Positions 51,925-60,131 of a DNA stretch of 64,000 nt are shown here, piece by piece. The stretch comes from Burkholderiaceae bacterium 16 (GTDB lineage Bacteria; Pseudomonadota; Gammaproteobacteria; Burkholderiales; Burkholderiaceae). The notes under the pieces were generated by a model, which made no database searches, was not told the origin of the DNA, and worked only from the letters and a program-made list of their open reading frames with translations. Every line of letters starts with the position of its first letter. Within the stretch, counting starts at the first letter, position 1. The position numbers and the translations under genes are program-made. The DNA lies in the NCBI GenBank assembly GCA_000955785.1, contig JYOD01000077.1, forward strand, positions 1 to 64,000, given 5' to 3'.

Positions 51925-53400
51925 ATGAATAGTATGTTGCGCATAAAGTTGTCCTCTTCGCTCCTGTCTGTGGTGCTGGCGTTGGTGGCCGCGAACGCGA
52001 CCCATGCCGAGGCGCTGCCGACGCAAGGCGCTTCGGCAGCGGTGGCCGGACCGGTACCGGGCACGAAGATGACCGATGCCTATCTGCAGATGGCCGCCAG
52101 GAATATTTATTTCTGGGCGTGGCCGATGACCAATGTCTACAACCGCCGCCTGGCATTCAAGGACCTCCCCGAACCCGGGTTGATGGGCGGTACGGTGCCG
52201 ATCGCGCCATCCAACCGCTTGTCAATGCTGACGGACTACATCGCGCCCGACGAGCGCCTGGTGGCCTGCCCCAACCAGGACGTGGTCTATGGCTTCAGCG
52301 TGCTGGCGCTCGACCAGAGCCCCGTTGTCGTGCAGGTGCCGGACTTCGGCAAGCGCTTCTGGGTCTACCAGGTAGTGGACCTGCGCACCGACAGCTTCGC
52401 CGAGTTCGGCAAGATGTACGGTACCAAGCCGGGCTTCTACCTGCTGGTCGGGCCCGACTGGAAAGGCACGGTGCCGAAGGGGATTACCATGGTGTTCCGC
52501 GCCAGGAGCAATACCGGGGTGTTTAACCCACGCGTGTTTCAGGACGATGCCGCCGCCGACAAGCAGGCGGTGCAGGCCTCCCTTGCCGGCGTGAATCTCT
52601 ATCCGCTTGCCGAGTACACCGGCAAGATGCAGGTCCGGGACTGGGCGAAGCTGCCGAAATTCCCCAGCCAGAGCACGGGCGACGCGGAAACCAAGTGGGT
52701 GGTGCCGGAGAAGTTCTGGGACACGCTGCCGCTGGTGTTGAAGGACGCGCGGCCGCTCCCGGGCGAACAAGCCCGATACGCCGAAGCCCTCGCGCTCGCT
52801 GAAGCTGCGGCCAAGGATCCCCGTATCAAGGACGTGCTGATCAAGGCATCCGCACAGGCGGACAGCGAGATCGTGGATCCGCTCTTCCAGTTCCGCAACT
52901 ACGGCCTGCAACTGCCCGATCACTGGAGCACCATCAGCAATGGCGCGGGCTTCGGTACGGACTATTTCAACCGCACCGCGGCGGCCAAGTCCAATATCTT
53001 CGTCAATAAGCAGAACGAGACCAAGTACTTCTATCGGGATCTCGATGCCGCCGGCGGTCGCCTGAACGGTGCCAACAAGTACACCGTTACCTTCGCCAAA
53101 GGTGCCGAGCCACCGGTAAAGGGCTTCTGGTCGCTCACCCTCTACAATCAGCATCATTTCTTCTCCGAGAATGCACTGAAGCGCTACTCCATCGGTACGA
53201 AGAACAAGAACCTGAAGTACAACGCCGACGGCTCTCTGACGCTCTATGTCCAGGCTGATTCGCCGGGCGCCGACAAGCAGAGCAACTGGTTGCCGGCACC
53301 GAAAAGCGAGGATTTTTCGTTGTATGTGCGGGCCTACTGGCCGGAGGCGGCCGCGCTGAACGGCAAATGGACGCCGCCGCCAGCTGTGAAATCGAATTGA
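51925..53400 (+). CDS. DUF1254/DUF1214 exported protein
   Basis: A 491-residue periplasmic protein. The signal peptide ends ANATHA. An N-terminal DUF1254 domain (NIYFWAWPMTNVYNRRLAF, LTDYIAPDERLVACPNQDVV, VVQVPDFGKRFWVYQVVDLR) is followed by a DUF1214 domain (KGFWSLTLYNQHHFFSENAL, YSIGTKNKNLKYNADGSLTL, SNWLPAPKSEDFSLYVRAYW). The start at 51925 begins the signal sequence; an earlier in-frame codon at 51832 was rejected. It is the second of a tandem pair with the preceding lipoprotein. Biochemical role unknown. Confidence 0.87.
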   Translation: MNSMLRIKLSSSLLSVVLALVAANATHAEALPTQGASAAVAGPVPGTKMTDAYLQMAARNIYFWAWPMTNVYNRRLAFKDLPEPGLMGGTVPIAPSNRLSMLTDYIAPDERLVACPNQDVVYGFSVLALDQSPVVVQVPDFGKRFWVYQVVDLRTDSFAEFGKMYGTKPGFYLLVGPDWKGTVPKGITMVFRARSNTGVFNPRVFQDDAAADKQAVQASLAGVNLYPLAEYTGKMQVRDWAKLPKFPSQSTGDAETKWVVPEKFWDTLPLVLKDARPLPGEQARYAEALALAEAAAKDPRIKDVLIKASAQADSEIVDPLFQFRNYGLQLPDHWSTISNGAGFGTDYFNRTAAAKSNIFVNKQNETKYFYRDLDAAGGRLNGANKYTVTFAKGAEPPVKGFWSLTLYNQHHFFSENALKRYSIGTKNKNLKYNADGSLTLYVQADSPGADKQSNWLPAPKSEDFSLYVRAYWPEAAALNGKWTPPPAVKSN

Positions 53401-53464
53401 GGGGACCCTCCCGCCAGCGTACAGAGTACAGAGCCGGGCTTGGCTATCGATGCGAGCCCGGACG

Positions 53465-54373
53465 TTACCCGTTACCTCCTTTCTTTGCCGCCTCTGCAAG
53501 GTGATCGATCAGCGCCAGCACGGTCCGCGTTTCGCGCGCGCCCCGCCGCGTGATGATCTTGAAATCGAGATGCGTGCTGTAGCGCTCTGGCGCGAGACGG
53601 CGCAACAGGCCGGGCGCCACCCATGCATCCGCATAGTGCGGCGGCAGAAAGCCAATGTAGTTCCCGGACAGGATGAGCATAGCGCGCCCTTCCACGTTGT
53701 CCACCATCGCTGCAGCCTCCTGCATGCCGAGCAGGTCAAGCTCCTGCCGCCCGAGGTAGCCGCGCGTCGCCAGGTTCGCACCGGCAACCTGCTCCGCCAG
53801 GCCCTTCTGACCGATATGGGAAAAGAGCGGATGCGGCGATGCGCAGTAAAGTCCTTGCTCCTCCCGATAGAGCACGCGGTAGTCCAGGCCGGCTACCGGG
53901 TCCGGAAACGGCCCGACCGCCAGGTGGAGGCTGCCATCCAGCACCCGCTGTTCGAGGCGGTTGGGCGAGTCGATCTCGATATGTAACTGCACTTTCGGCG
54001 CGGCCTGGCCGAAGCTGCGGATCGCCGCCAGTTGAGGCGCCCCGCGGTCGGTCAGCGTGGCCTCGATCAGCCCCAGGCGAAGCACGCCGTGGAGTTCCTT
54101 GCGGATGGTCCCGGCTTCCATCTGGAAGGTATCCACCGCCGCGAGCAGCCGCTGTGCCGCGGCGTGCATTTGCTGCCCCTCCTCGGTCAGGCGAAACCCG
54201 CTGCGCCCGCGCTCGCACAAGCGCACGCCCAGTCGCGCCTCGAGTTGCGTCATGTGCTCGCTGATGCTGGACGCGCCAATCCCCAGCAGCGATTGCGCCG
54301 CGGCAAATCCGCCACATCCCACGATGGTTTCGAAGATTCTCAGTAGCTTGAGGTCCACATCCCGGAGTTTCAC
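53465..54373 (-). CDS. LysR-family regulator divergent from the ureohydrolase
   Basis: A 302-residue LysR protein with GTG start (LRDVDLKLLRIFETIVGCGG, FAAAQSLLGIGASSISEHMT as the helix-turn-helix). The effector domain has the LRLGLIEATLTDRGAPQL segment and ends normally. It is divergent from the ureohydrolase at 54499, with a perfect 16-bp palindrome in the 125-bp gap. It converges with the DUF1254 gene on its other side. It probably activates ureohydrolase expression in response to a guanidino compound; that is inference. Confidence 0.9.
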   Translation of the reverse strand: MKLRDVDLKLLRIFETIVGCGGFAAAQSLLGIGASSISEHMTQLEARLGVRLCERGRSGFRLTEEGQQMHAAAQRLLAAVDTFQMEAGTIRKELHGVLRLGLIEATLTDRGAPQLAAIRSFGQAAPKVQLHIEIDSPNRLEQRVLDGSLHLAVGPFPDPVAGLDYRVLYREEQGLYCASPHPLFSHIGQKGLAEQVAGANLATRGYLGRQELDLLGMQEAAAMVDNVEGRAMLILSGNYIGFLPPHYADAWVAPGLLRRLAPERYSTHLDFKIITRRGARETRTVLALIDHLAEAAKKGGNG

Positions 54374-54387
54374 GCTTCGGCCTTTAC

Positions 54388-54403
54388 TTCGGATTTATCC
54401 GAA
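54388..54403. promoter_or_regulatory. 16-bp palindrome upstream of the LysR gene
   Basis: TTCGGAT and ATCCGAA are perfect arms around TT, 15 bp upstream of the LysR start. A second, weaker inverted repeat (CCATTC, 9 bases, GAATGG at 54435-54455) lies nearer the ureohydrolase. Both are candidate operator sites. Confidence 0.55.
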
Positions 54404-54498
54404 ATGAAGTTCTTAACATTCTGATTGTACCGGACCATTCCGTTGTCCAGAATGGATTCGTCCCCACCGCATCAACGAAGAAAGGATTGGTGAACGCA

Positions 54499-55476
54499 AT
54501 GTCTGAAAATCAATATGAGAAGGGCCGGCTCGACCTCCCGTTCGTCGGCATCTGCACGTTCGGCAAATCGCCGCTCTGCCTCGACTGGGACGCCATCGAC
54601 GCCGACGTGGCCGTCATCGGCGCGCCGTTCGACTGCGGCACCCAGTGGCGTGCCGGCGCGCGCTTTGGGCCGCGCTCGATCCGCGAGGCATCCACGCTGT
54701 TCTCTTTTGGCCACAGCGGCGCCTATGACTTCGAGGACGATGTCGTGTATATGCCGGCCAACGAGGTCAGGATGGTCGACATTGGCGACGCCGATATGGT
54801 GCACACCAATACCGAGAAGTGCCATGCCAACATCGAATACGGGGTGCGCAAGATCCTGAAGGCTGGCGCGCTGCCCGTGGTGCTGGGCGGCGATCATTCG
54901 ATCAATATCCCGTGCATCGCGGCCTTCGAAGGCCAGGAGCCGTTCCACGTGGTCCATATCGACGCCCATCTGGACTTTGTCGACGAGCGGCATGGCGTGC
55001 GTCACGGTCACGGCAACCCCTTGCGCCGCGCCGCGGAGAAGAGCGTGGTCAGCGGCATGACCCAGATCGGCATCCGCAATGTGTCCTCTACCGCACGCGA
55101 GGGATATGCCCAGGCGCGCGAGATGGGGTCGGACATCATCTCGGTGCGCCAGCTTCGCAAGCTCGGTATCCAGGGTGTGCTGGACCGCATCCCGAAGGGC
55201 GTACGCTATTACCTGACTATCGACATCGACGGGTTCGACGTCTCCATCGCGCCGGGCACGGGTACCCCGAGCCATGGCGGGCTGACTTACTACGAGGGCC
55301 TTGAATTGTTCGCTGGCCTCGCCGGGCAAGGCGACGTGGTGGGTATTGACCTGGTAGAAGTCGCTCCCGACTACGACCATACGGGATCCACCGCCATCCT
55401 CGCCGCGCAGCTTTTGCTTAACACGATCGGCCGGGTGATGCATCAGCGCAAGGTCAAGCGCGCCGCTGCGCGCTGA
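54499..55476 (+). CDS. Ureohydrolase (agmatinase/guanidinobutyrase family)
   Basis: A 325-residue dimanganese hydrolase removing urea from a guanidino compound. Metal ligands are in VVLGGDHSI, HIDAHLDFVDE and TIDIDGFDVSIAP. The specificity loop reads APGTGTPSHGGLTYYEGLEL; SHGG replaces the more usual E-x-GG, so the substrate is not obvious among agmatine, 4-guanidinobutyrate and 3-guanidinopropionate. The ATG at 54499 lies 12 nt after AAAGGA; GTG at 54490 is an alternative. A binding protein and an MHS permease follow on the same strand, which suggests an uptake-and-cleavage unit. Confidence 0.9.
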   Translation: MSENQYEKGRLDLPFVGICTFGKSPLCLDWDAIDADVAVIGAPFDCGTQWRAGARFGPRSIREASTLFSFGHSGAYDFEDDVVYMPANEVRMVDIGDADMVHTNTEKCHANIEYGVRKILKAGALPVVLGGDHSINIPCIAAFEGQEPFHVVHIDAHLDFVDERHGVRHGHGNPLRRAAEKSVVSGMTQIGIRNVSSTAREGYAQAREMGSDIISVRQLRKLGIQGVLDRIPKGVRYYLTIDIDGFDVSIAPGTGTPSHGGLTYYEGLELFAGLAGQGDVVGIDLVEVAPDYDHTGSTAILAAQLLLNTIGRVMHQRKVKRAAAR

Positions 55477-55581
55477 GCGCGAAACGGGCCGCGCCATCAT
55501 CAAGCATGCCGTCGTCGTTACATGGCCACGCAGCGCGCTGTTCACCGGCGTCGCGCGAAATGGCAAAAATGGGGAGCCGCA

Positions 55582-56730
55582 ATGTTTCGTCAATCTCGTT
55601 TCTGGACTGGCCTGGCCGCCGGCGTGCTGGCGTGCCAGTTTCCGTCCTTCGTCATGGCTGCGGAGCAGCAGGTCGTCAAGGTCGGCCTGACCGGCCCACT
55701 GTCCGGCCCGCAAGCCGCAATTGGCAAGGACAATGAAAACGGCCTGCGCATGGCCATCGATCAACTGAATGCACAAGGCGTTGTCGTCAACGGCAAAGCC
55801 GTGCGCTTTAGCCTGGTCTCCGAGGACGACGCGGCAGATCCGCGCACCGGCATGTCGGTTGCCCAGCGCCTGGTGGACGGGGAAGTGAAGGTGGTGTTCG
55901 GGCCGTTCAATTCGGGCGTCGCCATCCCGATCTCCCGCTTGCTGGACCAGGCCGGGATAGTGATGGCGACGGTGGCTTCGAACCCCGCAATCACCCAGTC
56001 CGGGTACACCTATATCTTCCGGATCTCGGCCAATGACAGCCAGCTTGGCAAGCGCATGGGCGAGTTTGCTTCAGCCAAACTGCGCGCCAGGCGTTTCGCG
56101 GTCATCGACGACCGGACAGCCTACGGCCAGGGCGTGGCGGACGAGTTCGTCAAGGCGGCCAGGGCGGAAGGCATCGAGATCGTTGCGCGCGAATTCACCT
56201 CGGACAAGGCCGTGGACTTCGTCCCGATCCTGACCCGGATACGCGGCATGAAGGTGGACGGCATCTTCTATGGTGGCTACTACTCGCAGGCCGGACCGCT
56301 GCGCAGCCAGATGAAACGGCTCGCCATGACCAACGCCTATCTGCTCGGTGGCGATGCGATGTGCAATATCGAACTGGCCAGGCTGGGGGGCGATGCCGTG
56401 GACGAGCATGTGTACTGCCCGCAGGGTGGCCCCGTGCTCGAGAACACCGGCCCGGGGCGTCAATTCAAGACCGACTACAGGAAGCGCTACAACACAGATC
56501 CGCTCACCTACAGCGCCTCCCTCTATGACGGCCTCAGGCTGGTAGCCCAGGCGATGAAGGCAGCCAACTCGGTCGAGCCGGCGCAATACCGTGCCGCGCT
56601 GGCGGGCATCGATATGCAGGGAGTGGCCGGCCGATACCGCTTCGACCCCAGCCGCGACCTGCGGGATTCGCCGATCACCATCTACACCTACCGCAACGGC
56701 GCCCAGGTGCCACTGCCGCAGGACAGGTAG
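55582..56730 (+). CDS. LivK-type periplasmic binding protein
   Basis: A 382-residue exported type I periplasmic-binding protein. The signal peptide ends PSFVMA and is followed by VVKVGLTGPLSGPQAAIGKD NENGLRMA, the standard entry of branched-chain amino acid receptors. Later segments include VFGPFNSGVAIPISRLLDQA, AVIDDRTAYGQGVADEFVKA and GIFYGGYYSQAGPLRSQMKR. No ABC membrane or ATPase subunits accompany it, so it is an orphan receptor. Beside the ureohydrolase it may bind a guanidino compound or amino acid. It ends 276 bp before the MHS permease. Confidence 0.9.
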   Translation: MFRQSRFWTGLAAGVLACQFPSFVMAAEQQVVKVGLTGPLSGPQAAIGKDNENGLRMAIDQLNAQGVVVNGKAVRFSLVSEDDAADPRTGMSVAQRLVDGEVKVVFGPFNSGVAIPISRLLDQAGIVMATVASNPAITQSGYTYIFRISANDSQLGKRMGEFASAKLRARRFAVIDDRTAYGQGVADEFVKAARAEGIEIVAREFTSDKAVDFVPILTRIRGMKVDGIFYGGYYSQAGPLRSQMKRLAMTNAYLLGGDAMCNIELARLGGDAVDEHVYCPQGGPVLENTGPGRQFKTDYRKRYNTDPLTYSASLYDGLRLVAQAMKAANSVEPAQYRAALAGIDMQGVAGRYRFDPSRDLRDSPITIYTYRNGAQVPLPQDR

Positions 56731-56886
56731 CGCCAGTTGGCTCGCCTGCCTCGTTGGCAGGCGCGACATAGCCGCCTCGGGGTTCTTTTTTTGTCGAAGG
56801 ATCGGGGATCCGCCGTACCGCTGCGCCTTCTTGCCCTGCATAAGGAGTTCAACACCCCCGTACTACTCACAGAGCAGACCCACAAA

Positions 56887-56922
56887 ACACACCACAAGAC
56901 ACACCACAAGACACACCACAAG
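56887..56922. repeat. Tandem 12-bp repeat, three perfect copies
   Basis: The unit ACACACCACAAG occurs three times without interruption, preceded by a degenerate partial copy at about 56879. It lies about 85 bp upstream of the MHS permease start, in the probable promoter or leader. The lack of spacers excludes a CRISPR array. Confidence 0.9.
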
Positions 56923-57005
56923 ACTGGTTTCCCCGTTGCATGCGGCAAAGGCCCATGCCCGGACAGACGTAGCGCGACCAGGACAATAAAATTCGGAGAC
57001 AGCGT

Positions 57006-58379
57006 ATGAGCAACACAAAATCCTTGCGCGGCATGGAGCCGTTACCAAGCGGCAAGCACCGCCCGGGACACCCAGCGAGCCAGGCCCGCAGCGGCCCTGT
57101 GGATGCCGACACCAGGCAGGTACTGCGCCGCGCTACCGCGGCGGGCTTTATCGGCACCTTCATCGAATGGTTCGACTACGCCGCCTACGGTTTTCTTGCA
57201 ACGGTCATCGCGGTAGTGTTCTTTCCCAAGAGCGACCCGACCACCAGCCTGATGGCTACCTATGCCGTATTCGCGCTGTCCTTCGTCGTGCGTCCGATCG
57301 GAGGGGTGATCTGGGGGCATTTCGGCGACAAGTTCGGCCGGCGCAATACGCTGTCGCTGTCGATCATGATCATGTCCTGCTCTACCTTCCTGATCGCCTT
57401 CCTGCCGACTTACGGGCAGGTGGGCCTGTGGGCGCCGGTACTGCTGCTTGTCATCCGGCTGGTCCAGGGTTTCTCGGCTTCTGGCGAATACGCCGGCGCC
57501 TCGGCGTTTCTTGCCGAATATGCCCCGAACCGCAAGCGCGGGCTATACACCAGTGTCATTCCCGCCGCTGAAGCCGCCGGCCTGCTCTTCGCATCGCTGT
57601 TCGTCGCCGGGCTGCATACGGTGCTGACCTCCGGGCAGTTGCTCGAATGGGGCTGGCGCGTGCCGTTCCTGCTGGCCGCCCCCTTTGGGCTGGTTGGCCG
57701 TTACATCCGTCTTCAACTAGAGGACACGCCGAAGTTCGTCGCGATGGAGCAAGCCAATCACGCACCGCAGGCGCCGCTGCGCGAGCTGCTCACCTCGCAT
57801 CGCCGCACCATGCTGGTCGGCTTCGGCGTGACCTGCCTTAACGCCGTCGGCTTTTACCTGTTGCTCAGCTATATGCCTGTGTACCTGTCAAAGGAACTCG
57901 GCATGAGCGACTCGGTTTCCTTCCTGGTGTCTACCGTATCGCTGGCCAGCTATGTGGTGATGATTTTCGTGATGGGCTTGCTTTCCGACCGGTTCGGGCG
58001 GAAGACGATGCTGGTTTCCGCCTGCATCCTGTTTGCGCTCTTCACGGTGCCGCTGTTCCATTCATTGTCGAGCGCCAGCATTGTCGGCATCTTGCTGATC
58101 CAGGTGGCGCTGGGCGCCTTCCTCACCATCAACGACGGCACGCTGCCGTGCTTCCTGTCGGAGAGTTTCCCGACCCGTGTGCGATATAGCGGATTTGCAC
58201 TGTGTTTTAACAGCGCGAACGCCCTGTTCGGCGGCACCGCCCCCCTGGTTGCGACCTGGCTGATCAGCGCCACGGGCAATAAGCTCGCGCCGGCCTGGTA
58301 CCTGGTCGGGGCCGCGGTGGTGTCGCTGATTGCCATCCTGGCCAGCCGCACGCCCTCGGGCGGTGCGTTACCGGACTGA
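57006..58379 (+). CDS. MFS transporter, metabolite:proton symporter (MHS/ProP-like)
   Basis: A 457-residue permease with 12 predicted helices. The signature GTFIEWFDYAAYGFLATVIA opens the membrane domain, followed by FGDKFGRRNTLSLSIMIMSC, QGFSASGEYAGASAFLAEYA and the LPCFLSESFPTRVRYSGFAL segment, all MHS-family features (citrate, alpha-ketoglutarate and betaine/proline carriers). CGGAGA precedes the ATG. It is the third gene after the ureohydrolase and the last before a glycine riboswitch. The substrate may be a guanidino acid, betaine or organic acid. Confidence 0.92.
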   Translation: MSNTKSLRGMEPLPSGKHRPGHPASQARSGPVDADTRQVLRRATAAGFIGTFIEWFDYAAYGFLATVIAVVFFPKSDPTTSLMATYAVFALSFVVRPIGGVIWGHFGDKFGRRNTLSLSIMIMSCSTFLIAFLPTYGQVGLWAPVLLLVIRLVQGFSASGEYAGASAFLAEYAPNRKRGLYTSVIPAAEAAGLLFASLFVAGLHTVLTSGQLLEWGWRVPFLLAAPFGLVGRYIRLQLEDTPKFVAMEQANHAPQAPLRELLTSHRRTMLVGFGVTCLNAVGFYLLLSYMPVYLSKELGMSDSVSFLVSTVSLASYVVMIFVMGLLSDRFGRKTMLVSACILFALFTVPLFHSLSSASIVGILLIQVALGAFLTINDGTLPCFLSESFPTRVRYSGFALCFNSANALFGGTAPLVATWLISATGNKLAPAWYLVGAAVVSLIAILASRTPSGGALPD

Positions 58380-58455
58380 GCAAGCAAACCAAGGGATCGA
58401 AGCTTGACGCATAAGCGGAGATCCCGGGCAGCGCGGGCGCAAGCCGGCTGCAAGA

Positions 58456-58646
58456 CGACGCAGGAGAGACCGGCGATGGCTGCGTGCCATCGCCGGCGCC
58501 GACGGAGCAACCACCCCGGAAACTCTCAGGCAAAAGGACTGTGGCGTCGATATAAAAATCTGGAGAGTGGCGTTCCAAGGAATGCCCACCGAAGGGGACG
58601 GCACCGGTCACCGGCCGATGCCAAAGCTCTCAGGTACCGGGACAGA
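58456..58646 (+). ncRNA. Tandem glycine riboswitch
   Basis: Two consecutive aptamers are visible. Aptamer 1 (58456-58549) is closed by CGACGC/GCGTCG and contains GGAGAGACCGGCG and CCGGAAACTCTCAGGCAAAA followed by GGAC. An AT-rich linker of about 9 bases follows. Aptamer 2 (58559-58646) contains TGGAGAGTGGCG, CCCACCGAAGGGGACGGCAC, and AAGCTCTCAGGTACCGGGAC closed by CAGA. These are the conserved glycine-aptamer cores. It lies in the leader of a DadA-type dehydrogenase gene, ending 54 bp before its start, so glycine probably controls that gene. Confidence 0.95.
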
Positions 58647-58657
58647 TGGGGTACGAA

Positions 58658-58671
58658 GCCGAGGATTCGGC
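58658..58671 (+). promoter_or_regulatory. Hairpin after the glycine riboswitch
   Basis: GCCGA and TCGGC pair around GGAT, 11 bases after the second aptamer and 29 bases before the ATG. No T-run follows directly. It may belong to the expression platform, exposing or hiding the ribosome site, but the switching mechanism cannot be deduced. Confidence 0.45.
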
Positions 58672-58700
58672 CATCGCTTTGCCTGACAGAGGACCCTGCC

Positions 58701-59954
58701 ATGTCTCAGATCATTGTCATCGGCGCCGGCATTACCGGCGTCACCACCGCCTACACACTGTCGAAACTCGGTTACGAGGTGACCGTCGTCGACCGCCATC
58801 TCTATCCCGCCATGGAGACTTCGTTCGCCAACGGCGGCCAGCTCTCCGCCTGCAACGCGGAAGTCTGGAACAGCGCGGGAACGATTCTCAAAGGCCTGAA
58901 GTGGATGCTAAAACGCAACGCGCCGCTGCTGGTGAACCCGAAGCCGTCGTGGCACAAATACTCGTGGATGGGCGAGTTTGCGTCGAACATCGCGCATTAT
59001 CGGGAGAACACCATCGAAACGGCGAAGCTGGCCATTGCCGCCCGCCAGCATCTCTTTGCCATGGCCGAGCAGGAGAATATCCAGTTCGACCTGGAGCGCC
59101 GCGGCATCCTGCACTTCTATCATGACAAGGCCGCTTTCGAGGCCGCGGGCAGGACGAACGCGCTACTCGTGGCAGGCGGACTGGAACGCTTTGCAGTGTC
59201 ACCGCAGGAGATCAGGGCGATCGAGCCAACGTTGCAAGGCGAATACTTCGGCGGATACTTCACGCCATCCGATTCGACCGGAGATATCCATAAGTTCACG
59301 CGCGGCCTGGCGCTCGCTTGCGAGCGGCGCGGCGTGCGCTTCCTGCAAGGCACGGACGTGCGAACCATCGACTTATCCGCCAGCGGCGTGCGTATCGGCC
59401 TGCAGGCGGCGGACGGCGCGGCGTCGCCATCGGCAAACGCGAGCGCAGGGTTCGATATCGCCGGCGATGCGCTGGTGGTTTGTGCCGGCGTGGGCAGCCG
59501 GCATATTGCCGGCATGCTGGGTGACAGGATCAATGTCTATCCGGTCAAGGGATACTCCATCACGGTGCATCTGGACGATGCCGACAGCGTGGCGAACGCA
59601 CCGTGGGTCAGCCTGCTCGATGAAAGCGCAAAGATCGTGACGAGCCGGCTCGGCAAGGACAGGTTCCGCGTGGCAGGCACCGCGGAATTCAATGGCCAAA
59701 ATCGCGACATCCGAGCCGATCGCATCGAGCCTCTCGTGTCATGGACGCGCCGCAATTTCCGCATCGATACCTCCCGCGTAGTGCCGTGGGCGGGACTTCG
59801 CCCGATGATGCCGGACATGATGCCGCGCGTGGCAAAGGGGCGGGCGCCACGGGTGTTCTACAACACGGGCCACGGCCATCTTGGATGGACGTTGTCTGCT
59901 GCAACGGCGGCGGCGATCGGCACGACTATCTTCGAGAGCTATCCCGTTGGGTAG
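58701..59954 (+). CDS. dadA: D-amino acid dehydrogenase small subunit-like FAD oxidoreductase
   Basis: A 417-residue flavoprotein of the DadA/glycine oxidase-like DAO family. The N terminus IIVIGAGITGVTTAYTLSKL is the FAD-binding fold, followed by VTVVDR, TSFANGGQLSACNAEVWNS, WMLKRNAPLLVNPKPSWHKY and the C-terminal HGHLGWTLSAATAAAIGTTI. GAGG lies just before the ATG. The family deaminates D-amino acids (mainly D-alanine) to keto acids, passing electrons to the respiratory chain. Placement behind a glycine riboswitch suggests that the in vivo substrate or product relates to glycine, for example glycine, sarcosine or D-amino acids formed from it. Confidence 0.9.
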   Translation: MSQIIVIGAGITGVTTAYTLSKLGYEVTVVDRHLYPAMETSFANGGQLSACNAEVWNSAGTILKGLKWMLKRNAPLLVNPKPSWHKYSWMGEFASNIAHYRENTIETAKLAIAARQHLFAMAEQENIQFDLERRGILHFYHDKAAFEAAGRTNALLVAGGLERFAVSPQEIRAIEPTLQGEYFGGYFTPSDSTGDIHKFTRGLALACERRGVRFLQGTDVRTIDLSASGVRIGLQAADGAASPSANASAGFDIAGDALVVCAGVGSRHIAGMLGDRINVYPVKGYSITVHLDDADSVANAPWVSLLDESAKIVTSRLGKDRFRVAGTAEFNGQNRDIRADRIEPLVSWTRRNFRIDTSRVVPWAGLRPMMPDMMPRVAKGRAPRVFYNTGHGHLGWTLSAATAAAIGTTIFESYPVG

Positions 59955-60061
59955 GTGGCCGGTGCACTGCAAGACAAGTGACGCGCGCGTTCGTAGGCCC
60001 TCTGAATATCGCGCAGACCTGGCGCGCGGGATCGGGAACGCCCTGAGTAGGGTCTAGGGTC

Positions 60062-60090
60062 GCGCCAAGGCAGGTATCCCGCCCTGGCGC
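60062..60090. terminator. Possible bidirectional hairpin between dadA and the serine hydrolase
   Basis: GCGCCAAGG and CCCTGGCGC form a nine-base stem with one mismatch (a G-U in minus-strand RNA), in the gap between two convergent genes. No clear T-tract follows on either side, so it is only a possible factor-dependent terminator. Confidence 0.35.
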
Positions 60091-60131
60091 CGCCGCCTGT
60101 TCCCCCGGATCCGTGAGTGAGCTACATGCTC

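Noticed and set aside
56887..56922. CRISPR array
   Set aside because: The repeats are only 12 bp and contiguous with no spacers, and no cas genes are present.
58404..58700. N-terminal extension of DadA by 99 codons
   Set aside because: The region is the glycine riboswitch; the conserved FAD fold starts at 58701 with a ribosome site directly before it.
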